DNA of 64,000 nt from DASYTH01 sp035762905 (GTDB taxonomy: Bacteria > Actinomycetota > Actinomycetes > Mycobacteriales > Pseudonocardiaceae), in the NCBI RefSeq assembly GCF_035762905.1, contig NZ_DASUCC010000077.1:124001-188000 (forward strand). Reading direction: 5' to 3'. A program made the position numbers and the translations under genes. Shown here in pieces: positions 47,658 through 56,515 of this stretch; positions within the stretch are counted from its first letter, which is position 1, and the number at the start of each line of letters is the position of its first letter. Under the pieces are notes generated by a model. It was given only the letters and a program-made list of their open reading frames with translations, did no database searches and was not told the origin of the DNA.

Positions 47658-49982
47658 ATGGCCAGTGCCGATGAGATCCGGCGACTGCTCGACGACCCGC
47701 ATGTGTCGGCGCAGACCAAGAAGCTGTTGCTGCGCGACCTCGCCGCGATGGCGGAGTCGAACGACGACGAGCTGCGGCGCTACGCCCGGGAGCTGGGGGC
47801 GTCCGAAGACGAGATCATCGATCTGCACGACGGCGCGGACCTGGTCGGCGGGATCGATCTCGATCCGGAGGACGAGCACATCGGCCGGGCGGAGCGCGAC
47901 CGGGAGCTGGGTCAGAGCTGGGCGAACCTGACGGACAGCACGTCGTCGCCGACCTCGGACGCGATCCTGGACGACGGCGTCGTCGGGCTGAAGATCTTCG
48001 ACGAGTTCCATCCGCGGTTCACCCGGGCCGGCGGTTCCGGGCAGAACGTCGACCCGGACAGCCTGCGCCGGGCCGTCGACGAGTTACGCGGGATCGACTT
48101 CCGGGCGTTCGCGACGGATGCGTCGGCGGTCGGCGAGGTGGTGTCCGGTGTGGACGATTCGCGCAACCATCTGGCGCAGGCGTGGTCGACCAGCCTGTCC
48201 GGGTGGACCGGCCCGGCGGCGGAGTCGGCCAACCAGTACAAGGCGAAGTTCGACGGCGCGGTGGCCACCCTCGATGCCGGGATCAAGCCGATTCCGGGGG
48301 CGTTGACCTCGGCGTCGCAGACGATCCAGAAGCAGGTCACCGACTACGCGAAGCTGCTGCACAACCAGTGGGACGACGGCCGGATGGCCGGGATGACCCC
48401 GCGGGAGGTGGACGCCGCGCTGGACGGCCGGGACGAGCTGCCCGGGGTGATCGCCGAGCTGGAGGCGAAGATCTACGAGCTGAACCACCGGAGCCTGCTG
48501 GACCGGGCGTTCGACTTCGCGGTCGGCGCGCTCGGTTTCCTCGTCGCCGGCCCGATCGGCGCGATCGCCGCGATCACCGCGGTGCACTTCGCGTCGGAGA
48601 TCACCGAGGACAACATCGAGGAGGAGACCGAGAAGTACCGGCAGGCGCTACGCGGGTGTGCGGAGAAGATCGGTCAGTTCATCGATGACTACTCGGCCCG
48701 GGCGGCGTCCGTGCACGAGTACACCGAGCAGACCTGTCAGGCGGTTCAGGACACCTACGACGCGCTGTTCGCGGTCACCACCGGTCAGGGGCAGCTGTCC
48801 GCCAACCCGTTCGACACCGTGGGGGCCACGCCGGACTTCGAGGACGCGCAGCCAAGCGGCAACGGCCACGGCCCTGGTGGCGGTGGTCCCGGTGGCGGTG
48901 GTCCCGGCGGCGGCGGTCCGGGTGCCGGCGGCGGTGTCCCGATCAACACCGGCGGCGGTGGGGGCGGCGGCTACTCGCCACCCGCGCTGCCCACCGACAG
49001 CACCGACCCCGCACTGGCCGGTGGTGGGCCGGGCGGCGGCGGCGGCACGGATCCGTCCCAGGCCGGCGGTGGCCGGGTGCCCGGTGGCCTCGGTGACCCG
49101 ACCGACCCGCGCGGCGGGCAGGGCGCAAACCCGCCCTCGATCCCGGTCGGCGGTGGCGGTGGTGGGGGCAACGGGGCGGTCCCCGGCCAGCCTGGCGCCC
49201 CCAAGGAAGTCACCATCAAGGACGGCAACCGCGCCATCACGGTCGGCGAGCCGGACGCCCGCGGCCGCAGCAAGCTCACCATCGACGACGGCACCGGCAA
49301 TCCCAAGAGCTACGAGCTGGACTTCGGCACCGGCGAAGGTGGCGAGGACGGCGACGTGATCCGCCCCGGTGCCGACGGCAAGGCGGTCATCCGGGACGGC
49401 GACACCACGATCACCACCGAGCAGGTCCCCGGCCAGCCCGGCCAGCTCAAGATGACCGTCGACGACGGCACCCCGCCGCCCAACACCTACACGCTCGACT
49501 TCGACACCCCGACCCCCGGCGGCCTCGACCTGCCCAGCTCCACGGCCGGTGCCGCCGGGTTGGGTGGCGGCGGTGGCATCGGCGGTGGTGGCGGTGGCAT
49601 CGGTGGCGGAGGTATCGGCGGTGGTGGCGGAGGTATCGGTGGCGGTGGTGGCGGCGCCGCCACCCCCAACCCCGCGGCCCTGGACTTCGGCGGCGCCACC
49701 GGCGCCCAGGCACCCGGCGCCGTCGACGAACGCCTCGCCACCCCGGCCGGGGCCAGTGCCGGTGCCGGGCCCGGCGGCGGCCCGACCGGCGGCCCGGTAG
49801 GCGGCATGCCGATGGGTGCCATGGGCGCGGGCGCCGGCCAGGGCGGCGACCAGGCCCGCACCAGCAAGTGGCGCACCCAGGGTCAACTCTTCGACGACGA
49901 CGACCCCGCCGCCACCTTCGACGGCATCGTCGGCGAAGACCCCGCCAACCGTCCCCCGGCCAAACCCACCAAGCGCACCTGA
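47658..49982 (+). CDS. Giant type VII-associated protein B with two beta-like repeats
   Basis: 774 residues, paralogue of 44604-47126 with the same order: SADEIRRLLDDPHVS, the WSTSLSGWTGPAAESANQY region, a Gly/Ala hydrophobic stretch, a Gly-rich linker (repeats of IGGGGGG), two modules ending DDGTGNPKSYELDF and DDGTPPPNTYTLDF (residues about 516-558 and 575-617), and the tail WRTQGQLFDDDD. DNA blocks at 47907-48007 and 48135-48260 are almost identical to the first gene. ATG 47658 has AAGGGGA upstream. A hairpin follows the stop. Confidence 0.8.
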   Translation: MASADEIRRLLDDPHVSAQTKKLLLRDLAAMAESNDDELRRYARELGASEDEIIDLHDGADLVGGIDLDPEDEHIGRAERDRELGQSWANLTDSTSSPTSDAILDDGVVGLKIFDEFHPRFTRAGGSGQNVDPDSLRRAVDELRGIDFRAFATDASAVGEVVSGVDDSRNHLAQAWSTSLSGWTGPAAESANQYKAKFDGAVATLDAGIKPIPGALTSASQTIQKQVTDYAKLLHNQWDDGRMAGMTPREVDAALDGRDELPGVIAELEAKIYELNHRSLLDRAFDFAVGALGFLVAGPIGAIAAITAVHFASEITEDNIEEETEKYRQALRGCAEKIGQFIDDYSARAASVHEYTEQTCQAVQDTYDALFAVTTGQGQLSANPFDTVGATPDFEDAQPSGNGHGPGGGGPGGGGPGGGGPGAGGGVPINTGGGGGGGYSPPALPTDSTDPALAGGGPGGGGGTDPSQAGGGRVPGGLGDPTDPRGGQGANPPSIPVGGGGGGGNGAVPGQPGAPKEVTIKDGNRAITVGEPDARGRSKLTIDDGTGNPKSYELDFGTGEGGEDGDVIRPGADGKAVIRDGDTTITTEQVPGQPGQLKMTVDDGTPPPNTYTLDFDTPTPGGLDLPSSTAGAAGLGGGGGIGGGGGGIGGGGIGGGGGGIGGGGGGAATPNPAALDFGGATGAQAPGAVDERLATPAGASAGAGPGGGPTGGPVGGMPMGAMGAGAGQGGDQARTSKWRTQGQLFDDDDPAATFDGIVGEDPANRPPAKPTKRT

Positions 49983-49986
49983 GCGC

Positions 49987-50003
49987 CGCGGAGCCGCTCC
50001 GCG
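49987..50003. terminator. Hairpin between giant B and the convergent hydrolase
   Basis: CGCGGAG, loop CCG, CTCCGCG: a perfect 7-bp stem 4 bp beyond the stop. Confidence 0.6.
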
Positions 50004-50053
50004 AGGTGCCGGCGAGGGCAATCTCACATTCAGCCGGCGCTATGCGTGCGATG

Positions 50054-50875
50054 TCACAGGGCGCGGGCGTCGTGCGGCGCGTTCGGCAGTTCGATGTTCA
50101 GCAGGCCCTTCACCTCGTCGGTGAGCAGGGGCTCGTACTGCTTGGCCCCGGTGAGGTGGACCAGGAAGAAGGCGGTGAGCAGGGCGCGGGTGAGCCGTCG
50201 GGTCCGGTGTTCGGACTTGCCGGGGAGCAGCAGGGTGCTCCAGTGCCAGCCCTCGGTGAAGCCCAGGTGGCTGGCCTTGGGCAGGAACTTCAGGCGGACC
50301 GGGCCGGCCCAGGCCCTGGCGATCAGCTCGCCGTTGCCGACCGGCGGGGCGACCTGGTCGCGGCCGGCGACGACGTGCAGGCCGGGCATCCGGCAGGCCC
50401 TGGCCGCCTCCGAGGCGAACGGGCGGGTCTGCGCGGCGGCCAGCGTGGCCACGGCCGCGACCCGGGTGTCCTCGGCCGCGGCCAGCACGGCACAGCCGCC
50501 GCCGATGGCGTGTCCGGCCAGGCCGAGGCGGCTCGGGTCCACGGTGATTCCGCCGTCACCCAGGCGTACCCCGGCGCACACGTCCAGCGCCGTCGCCAGG
50601 TTCGCGGCCAGCAGCCGGTGCGAGGCCAGCGGCCCGACCTGAGTGGCCGGCGCCGCGACCACGACGCCCCAGGAGGCCAGGTGGCGGAGCAGGCCCCGGT
50701 ACCGGGCCGGTGGCTGCAGCCAGCCGTGTCCGAACGCGACGGCCGGCAGACCGGTGCCGGAGCGCGGGGTCAACACCGTGCCGGGCAGGCCGACCAGCGC
50801 CAGATCGCCGCGCAGCACCGGGTGCGGACCCGGCCGGGACAGCTCGTCCAGCAGATGCGTGGCCTTCGGCGCCAT
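50054..50875 (-). CDS. Alpha/beta-hydrolase-fold protein lacking the nucleophile Ser
   Basis: 273 residues. Fold marks: VAFGHGWLQPP (oxyanion region), the nucleophile-elbow position LGLAGHAIGGGCAVLAAA and the late GLHVVAGRDQVAPPVG (Asp) and ASHLGF (His). The elbow reads Gly-His-Ala-Ile-Gly, so residue 123 is Ala (GCC at 50507-50509) where Ser is expected, giving a probably inactive or ligand-binding protein. It is convergent with the giant genes and divergent from glmS. Related genes sit near glmS in other actinobacteria. Confidence 0.85.
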   Translation of the reverse strand: MAPKATHLLDELSRPGPHPVLRGDLALVGLPGTVLTPRSGTGLPAVAFGHGWLQPPARYRGLLRHLASWGVVVAAPATQVGPLASHRLLAANLATALDVCAGVRLGDGGITVDPSRLGLAGHAIGGGCAVLAAAEDTRVAAVATLAAAQTRPFASEAARACRMPGLHVVAGRDQVAPPVGNGELIARAWAGPVRLKFLPKASHLGFTEGWHWSTLLLPGKSEHRTRRLTRALLTAFFLVHLTGAKQYEPLLTDEVKGLLNIELPNAPHDARAL

Positions 50876-50948
50876 GTCGGGACCCTATCTGGGCCCGAGG
50901 GCGTCGGCCCTACCGGCGCTCCTACGGGCACCGTTTACGCTCGGCGGC

Positions 50949-52820
50949 GTGTGCGGAATTGTGGGATACGTAGGACACCGCCCGGCGCTGGACGTCATTC
51001 TCGACGGCCTTCGGCGCCTGGAGTACCGCGGCTACGACTCGGCCGGGGTCGCGGTGCTGACCGGGACGGGCGAGTTGGCCGTGCAGCGCAAGGCCGGCCG
51101 GCTGGCCAACCTGGAGGCCCGGTTGGACGAGGTCGGCCGGGACAGCCTTGGCGGCACCGCCGGCATGGGCCACACCAGGTGGGCCACGCACGGCCCGCCG
51201 GTGGACCGCAACTCGCATCCGCACCGGGACACCACCGGGCGGGTGGCCGTTGTCCACAACGGGATCATCGAGAACTTCGCCGCGCTGCGCGCCGAGCTGG
51301 AGGCGGCCGGGGTGGAGCTGACCAGCGACACCGACACCGAGACCGTCGCCCACCTGGTCGCCCGCGCCTACGACGGCGTGGACGGCGGCGACACCGCGGG
51401 CGACCTGCCGGCCTGCCTGCGCCGGGTGTGCCGGCGGCTGGACGGCGCGTTCACCCTGGTCGTGGCGCATTTAGCGGAGCCGGACCGGATCGTGGCCGCG
51501 CGCCGCAGCTCGCCGCTGGTGGTGGGCGTCGGCGACGGTGAGATGTTCCTCGCCTCCGACGTCGCGGCGTTCATCGAGCACACCCGCGAGGCGGTCGAGC
51601 TGGGCCAGGACGAGGTGGTGACCATCACCCGCGACGGGTACCAGGTGACCGACTTCGCCGGCGCGGACCGGGTGGTCCGCGGGTTCACCGTGGACTGGGA
51701 CCTCTCCGCCGCCGAGAAGGGCGGCCACGAGTACTTCATGCTCAAGGAGATCGAGGAGCAGCCCGACGCGCTGGCCAACACGCTGCGCGGGCACTTCGTC
51801 GACGGCCGGATCGTGCTCGACGAGCAGCGCCTGTCCGACCAGGACCTGCGCGAGGTGGACAAGGTGTTCGTGGTCGCCTGCGGCTCCGCCTACCACTCGG
51901 GGATGCTGGCCAAGTACGCCATCGAGCACTGGTGCCGGCTGCCGGTCGAGGTGGAGCTGGCCTCGGAGTTCCGCTACCGGGACCCGGTGCTGGACCGGGA
52001 CACGCTGGTCGTGGCGGTGTCCCAGTCCGGCGAGACGGCCGACACGCTGGAGGCGGTGCGGCACGCCCGGGAGCAGAAGGCCCGGGTGCTCGCCGTGTGC
52101 AACACCAACGGCGCGCAGATTCCGCGCGAGTCCGACGCGGTGCTCTACACGCACGCCGGGCCGGAGATCGGGGTGGCCTCGACCAAGGCGTTCCTTGCCC
52201 AGGTCGCGGCCAACTACCTGGTCGGGCTGGCGCTGGCGCAGGCCCGCGGCACCAAGTACCCGGACGAGGTGGCCCGCGAGTTCCACGAGCTGGCGGCGAT
52301 GCCAAGGGCGGTCGAGCAGGTGCTTGGCACGATCGACGCGGCCAGGTCGCTCGGCCGCGCGCTGGCCGACTCCAAGGCCGTGCTGTTCCTCGGCCGGCAC
52401 GTGGGCTACCCGGTGGCGCTCGAGGGGGCGCTCAAGCTCAAGGAGCTGGCCTACATGCACGCCGAGGGGTTCGCCGCCGGGGAGCTCAAGCACGGGCCGA
52501 TCGCGCTGATCGAGGAGGGCCTGCCGGTGGTGGTGGTCATGCCGTCGCCGAAGGGCCGGGCGGTGCTGCACAGCAAGCTGGTGTCCAACATCAGCGAGAT
52601 CCAGGCCCGCGGCGCGCGCACGATCGTGATCGCCGAGGAGGGCGACGAGACCGTGCGCCCGTTCGCCGACGCCCTGATCGAGGTGCCGGCGGTGCCCACC
52701 CTGTTGCAGCCGCTGGTCTCCACGGTGCCGCTGCAGGTGCTGGCCGCCGAGATCGCCCGGACCCGCGGCTACGACGTGGACAAGCCGCGCAACCTGGCCA
52801 AGTCGGTGACCGTGGAATAG
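50949..52820 (+). CDS. glmS: Glutamine-fructose-6-phosphate aminotransferase
   Basis: 623 residues from GTG 50949. Class II glutamine amidotransferase domain with Cys2 nucleophile (MCGIVGYVGHRP), RLEYRGYDSAG, HTRWATHG and HNGIIENF, then two SIS domains (ACGSAYHSGML, SQSGETADTLEA, GRHVGYPVALEGALKLKELAY) and the C-terminal DKPRNLAKSVTVE. It makes glucosamine-6-phosphate, the substrate of GlmM. The ORF extends upstream, but Cys2 must follow the start, which fixes it. Followed 9 bp later by nnr. Confidence 0.98.
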   Translation: MCGIVGYVGHRPALDVILDGLRRLEYRGYDSAGVAVLTGTGELAVQRKAGRLANLEARLDEVGRDSLGGTAGMGHTRWATHGPPVDRNSHPHRDTTGRVAVVHNGIIENFAALRAELEAAGVELTSDTDTETVAHLVARAYDGVDGGDTAGDLPACLRRVCRRLDGAFTLVVAHLAEPDRIVAARRSSPLVVGVGDGEMFLASDVAAFIEHTREAVELGQDEVVTITRDGYQVTDFAGADRVVRGFTVDWDLSAAEKGGHEYFMLKEIEEQPDALANTLRGHFVDGRIVLDEQRLSDQDLREVDKVFVVACGSAYHSGMLAKYAIEHWCRLPVEVELASEFRYRDPVLDRDTLVVAVSQSGETADTLEAVRHAREQKARVLAVCNTNGAQIPRESDAVLYTHAGPEIGVASTKAFLAQVAANYLVGLALAQARGTKYPDEVAREFHELAAMPRAVEQVLGTIDAARSLGRALADSKAVLFLGRHVGYPVALEGALKLKELAYMHAEGFAAGELKHGPIALIEEGLPVVVVMPSPKGRAVLHSKLVSNISEIQARGARTIVIAEEGDETVRPFADALIEVPAVPTLLQPLVSTVPLQVLAAEIARTRGYDVDKPRNLAKSVTVE

Positions 52821-52829
52821 TGCACCCCC

Positions 52830-54272
52830 ATGCGGGGCGTGTGGACCACCGAGCACGTGAAGGCGGCCGAGGAGCGCCTGATGGCGCGCGTCCCGGCCGG
52901 GACGCTGATGCGCCGGGCCGCGTTCGGTGTGGCCGCCCGGGCCGCGGCGGTGCTGGCCGAGCGGACCGGCGGGGTCGCCGGCCGGCGGGTCACGCTGCTG
53001 GTCGGCGCCGGCAACAACGGCGGCGACGCGCTGTGGGCCGGGCACTTCCTGCGCCGCCGGTCGGTCGCGGTCGACGCGCTGCTGCTCGAGCCGGACCGGG
53101 CACATGCACAGGGGCTGGCGGCGCTGCGCCGGGCCGGCGGCCGCATCGTGTCCACAGTGGACGGTCGGACCGATCTGGTGGTGGACGGCATCGTCGGGCT
53201 GTCCGCGCACGGCCCGCTGCGGGCGCCGGCCGCCGAGCTGGTGGCCGGGATCACCGCACCGGTGCTGGCGGTGGACCTGCCGAGCGGGGTGGACCCGGAC
53301 ACCGGTGCGGCGGAAGGCCCCGCGGTGACCGCGGCCGTCACGGTCACCTTCGGCTGCCGCAAGCCGGTGCACGTGCTCGGCGAGGGGCTGGTGCGCTCCG
53401 GCGCGGTGCACCTGGTGGACATCGGTCTCGCCGGCGAGCTGGGTGCGCCGGACCTGGTCGTGCTCGACCCGGACGACGTGGCCGCGACCTGGCCGCTGCC
53501 CGGCCCGCGGGACGACAAGTACACCCAGGGCGTGACCGGGATCGCGGCCGGCTCGGCCACCTACCCCGGAGCGGCCGTGCTGACCACCGGCGCCGCGGTG
53601 CTGGCCACCTCCGGCATGGTGCGCTACGCCGGATCGGCGGCCGACGAGGTGCGGGCGCGCTGGCCGGAGGTGGTCGCCACCGGCTCGGTGGCCGATGCCG
53701 GCCGGGTGCAGGCCTGGGTGGCCGGACCGGGCCTCGGCACCGGCACCGCCGGCCGTGAGGTGCTCGGGAAGGTGCTCGGCGACGGGCTGCCGGTGTGTGT
53801 CGACGCCGACGGAATCACTTTGCTGGCAACGAATCCGGAGCTGTGGGACGCCCGTGACCCGGCCGTGCCGGTGGTGCTCACCCCGCACGACCGGGAGTTC
53901 GCCCGGATCGCCGACCCGGTGCGGGTCACGCTCGGCCCGGACCGGGTGGCCGCGGCCCGGGCGCTGGCCGCGAAGACCAACTGCGTGGTGCTGCTCAAGG
54001 GATACAGCACGGTGGTCGCCGATCCGGCCGGCCGGGTGCTGGTCAACCCGGCGCACTCGGCCTGGCTGGCCACCGCGGGCTCCGGCGACGTGCTGTCCGG
54101 GTTGATCGGTGCGCTGCTGGCCGCCGGGATCGATCCCTGGCTGGCGGCCGGGTGCGCGGCGTGGGTGCACGAGCGGGCCGGTGCGCTGGCCGCGGCCGGG
54201 GCACCCGCCCCGGCGTCGAAGATCGTCGCGGCCGTCCCGGACGCCATCCGGTCCGCCCGGGGCCTGGTATGA
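52830..54272 (+). CDS. nnr: Bifunctional NAD(P)H-hydrate epimerase / ADP-dependent dehydratase
   Basis: 480 residues. N-terminal YjeF_N domain (GAGNNGGDALWAGHFL, VDGIVGLSAHGPLR, VDLPSGVDPDTG) repairs the epimer of NAD(P)H hydrate; C-terminal carbohydrate-kinase-like domain (DAVLTPHDREF-like VVLTPHDREFARI, VVLLKGYSTVV, GSGDVLSGLIGALLA with the catalytic Asp) dehydrates it. The ATG has no strong ribosome site, though the gene follows glmS by 9 bp. The same gene lies between glmS and alr in mycobacteria. Confidence 0.95.
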   Translation: MRGVWTTEHVKAAEERLMARVPAGTLMRRAAFGVAARAAAVLAERTGGVAGRRVTLLVGAGNNGGDALWAGHFLRRRSVAVDALLLEPDRAHAQGLAALRRAGGRIVSTVDGRTDLVVDGIVGLSAHGPLRAPAAELVAGITAPVLAVDLPSGVDPDTGAAEGPAVTAAVTVTFGCRKPVHVLGEGLVRSGAVHLVDIGLAGELGAPDLVVLDPDDVAATWPLPGPRDDKYTQGVTGIAAGSATYPGAAVLTTGAAVLATSGMVRYAGSAADEVRARWPEVVATGSVADAGRVQAWVAGPGLGTGTAGREVLGKVLGDGLPVCVDADGITLLATNPELWDARDPAVPVVLTPHDREFARIADPVRVTLGPDRVAAARALAAKTNCVVLLKGYSTVVADPAGRVLVNPAHSAWLATAGSGDVLSGLIGALLAAGIDPWLAAGCAAWVHERAGALAAAGAPAPASKIVAAVPDAIRSARGLV

Positions 54273-54287
54273 CAGCATGGAATCGTT

Positions 54288-55427
54288 ATGGCTGACCAGC
54301 TGCCGCGCGCCGAGGTGATCGTCGACCTCGGCGCGATCGCGCACAACGTGACGGTGCTTTCCCGGCGGGCGGCGGGTTCCGGCGCGGCGACCATGGCCGT
54401 GGTGAAGGCGGACGGGTACGGGCACGGCGCGGTGCCGGTGGCCAGGGCGGCGCTGGCCGCGGGCGCGACCTGGCTGGGCGCCTGCTCGCTGGCCGAGGCG
54501 CTGGATCTGCGCGCGGCCGGGCTCACCGCGCCGGTGTTGAGCTGGCTCGACCCGGTCGGCACGGACTACGCGCCGGGCGTCGCGGCCGGTATCGACCTGA
54601 GCGCGGCCGGTTCCGGCCAGTTGGCGGCGATCGTGGCCGGCGCCGCCGCCGCGGACCGCCCGGCCCGGGTGCACCTCAAGATCGACACCGGGTTGGCCAG
54701 GAACGGCTGCCCGGCAGAGGAGTGGCCCGCGCTCATCGATGCGGCGGTCGCGGCCGAGCGGGCCGGCCGGATCGAGGTGGTCGCCGTCTGGTCGCACCTG
54801 GCCTGCGCCGACGAGCCCGGCCATCCGTCGATCGACGAGGCGGCCAAGCGGTTCGACGACGCCTACCGGCTGGCCCGGGCCGCCGGGCTGAACCCGGTGC
54901 GCCACCTGGCGAACTCCGCGGCCACGCTGAGCCGGCCGGACCTGCACTTCGACCTGGTCCGGGTGGGCATCGCCATGTACGGGCTGAATCCGTTGCCACA
55001 GCAGGAAGATCTCCGCCCGGCGATGACCTTCCGGTCTTCTGTCGCGCTGGTGAAACGGATCCCGGCCGGCGAGTCCGTCTCCTATGGACAGACCTGGACC
55101 GCCGAGCGGGCCACCACGCTTGCCCTGGTGCCGGCCGGGTACGCCGACGGCATCCCGCGCGGTCTGTCCGGCCGGATGGACGTGTGGCTGGCCGGGCGCC
55201 GCCGTCCGGTGGTCGGCCGGGTGTGCATGGACCAGATCATGGTGGACTGCGCCGACGATCCGGTGGCGGAGGGCGACATCGTCACGCTGTTCGGGTCCGG
55301 CGAGCACGGCGCCCCGACGGCCACCGAGTGGGCCGACACGTTGGGCACCATCGACTACGAGATCGTCACCGGGATGTACCGGCCGCGCGTGGTTCGGTCC
55401 TATGTGGACAGCGGAGCGGCCGGGTGA
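54288..55427 (+). CDS. alr: Alanine racemase
   Basis: 379 residues, PLP fold type III. The PLP lysine is Lys40 (AVVKADGYGHG), the second catalytic residue is the Tyr in VSYGQTW, and HLANSAATL and YGLNP elements line the site. It supplies D-alanine for peptidoglycan. The stop overlaps the next gene by 4 bp (GTGA), so alr, the hydrolase and tsaE form one tightly coupled run. Confidence 0.97.
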   Translation: MADQLPRAEVIVDLGAIAHNVTVLSRRAAGSGAATMAVVKADGYGHGAVPVARAALAAGATWLGACSLAEALDLRAAGLTAPVLSWLDPVGTDYAPGVAAGIDLSAAGSGQLAAIVAGAAAADRPARVHLKIDTGLARNGCPAEEWPALIDAAVAAERAGRIEVVAVWSHLACADEPGHPSIDEAAKRFDDAYRLARAAGLNPVRHLANSAATLSRPDLHFDLVRVGIAMYGLNPLPQQEDLRPAMTFRSSVALVKRIPAGESVSYGQTWTAERATTLALVPAGYADGIPRGLSGRMDVWLAGRRRPVVGRVCMDQIMVDCADDPVAEGDIVTLFGSGEHGAPTATEWADTLGTIDYEIVTGMYRPRVVRSYVDSGAAG

Positions 55428-56515
55428 AGACCTCGCACGCCGTGGTCACCGCGGTCGGCGGCGCGCTCGGCGTCGCCGCGACCGGTGCGGCGATCGCCAT
55501 CACCGCGGCGCGCAAGCGGGCCGCGCACGACTCCCACGTCGAGGAGCCGCTCGGCCGGCTCGAGCCGGACCGGGTGAGCTCGGTGGCCGCCGACGACGGC
55601 GTGGTGATCTCGGTGGAGGAGATCGACCCGCCCGGTACCGGCCGGCCCGATCTGACCGTGGTGTACGTGCACGGGTTCGCGTTGAGCCGCAAGTGCTGGC
55701 ACTTCCAGCGCCGGGACCTGGCCCGGCTGACCTCGCCGCGGGTCCGGCAGGTGCTGTTCGACCTGCGCTGCCACGGCCGGTCCAGCCGGGGCGCCGCCGC
55801 GTCCTGCACGATCGACCAGTTGGCCCGGGATCTCGGCGAGGTGCTGCGCGCCGTGGTGCCGGACGGCCCGATCGTCCTGATCGGACACTCGATGGGCGGC
55901 ATGACGATCATGGCGCTGGCCGAGCAGGATCCGGACCTGTTCGCCGACCGGGTCTGCGGGGTGGTGCTGATCGCCACGACCGCGGGCGAGGTCGGCAAGC
56001 GCGGGCTGCCCCGGCCGCTGCTGTCCCGGTACAACCCGGTGACCCGCAGCGTCGGCCGGCTGGCCGGCTGGCGGCCGGGCCTGGTGGAGTACGTCCGGGC
56101 GGCCGGCGGGGCGATCACCCGGCGGGCCACCCGGTCGCTCGCGTTCGGGCCGGGTCAGGTGAGCCCGAGCCTGGTCGACTTCATGGTGGACATGCTCGGC
56201 GTGACCCCGGTCGCCGATCTCGCCTCGTTCACCGACACGTTCGGCACGCACGACCGGTACGCCGCGCTGGTCGGACTCAAGCACGCGCACGTGCAGGTGA
56301 TCAGCGGCGACCGGGACCTGTTCACGCCGTTCGCGCATGCCGAGCGGATCGTGGCGGAGTTGCCGGACGCCACCCTGGTGCGGGCGGCCGGCGCCGGGCA
56401 CATGGTGATGCTCGAGCAACCGGACCTGGTCACCGACCACCTGGTGATGTTGTTGCAGCAGTGCGCTTTCGGCCCGGGTGCCGACCGGCGCCGGTGGTGG
56501 CGGCGGCGGTCATGA
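55424..56515 (+). CDS. Alpha/beta hydrolase with N-terminal hydrophobic anchor
   Basis: 363 residues. A Gly/Ala-rich hydrophobic N-terminus (AVVTAVGGALGVAATGAAIAI) precedes the hydrolase: VVYVHGFALSRKCW (oxyanion), FDLRCHGRS, GHSMGGMT (nucleophile Ser), VISGDRDLFTPF (Asp) and GAGHMVMLEQP (His). All triad residues are present. The family is lipase/haloperoxidase-like; substrate unknown. The gene lies between alr and tsaE, as in mycobacteria, overlapping both by 4 bp. Confidence 0.92.
   Translation: MKTSHAVVTAVGGALGVAATGAAIAITAARKRAAHDSHVEEPLGRLEPDRVSSVAADDGVVISVEEIDPPGTGRPDLTVVYVHGFALSRKCWHFQRRDLARLTSPRVRQVLFDLRCHGRSSRGAAASCTIDQLARDLGEVLRAVVPDGPIVLIGHSMGGMTIMALAEQDPDLFADRVCGVVLIATTAGEVGKRGLPRPLLSRYNPVTRSVGRLAGWRPGLVEYVRAAGGAITRRATRSLAFGPGQVSPSLVDFMVDMLGVTPVADLASFTDTFGTHDRYAALVGLKHAHVQVISGDRDLFTPFAHAERIVAELPDATLVRAAGAGHMVMLEQPDLVTDHLVMLLQQCAFGPGADRRRWWRRRS

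Noticed and set aside
41994..48011. A 2,005-residue open frame on the minus strand
   Set aside because: It runs antisense to rplM, rpsI, glmM and the T7SS genes, has no domain pattern, and is explained by high G+C codon bias and Gly/Pro repeats on the other strand.
51471..55307. A 1,278-residue minus-strand frame and similar long frames opposite eccC (33252-37100) and the cassettes (23382-26618)
   Set aside because: All are shadows of well-supported plus-strand genes (glmS, nnr, alr; eccC; PPE-like genes), low in hydrophobic core patterns and rich in Arg, Pro, His and Gln.
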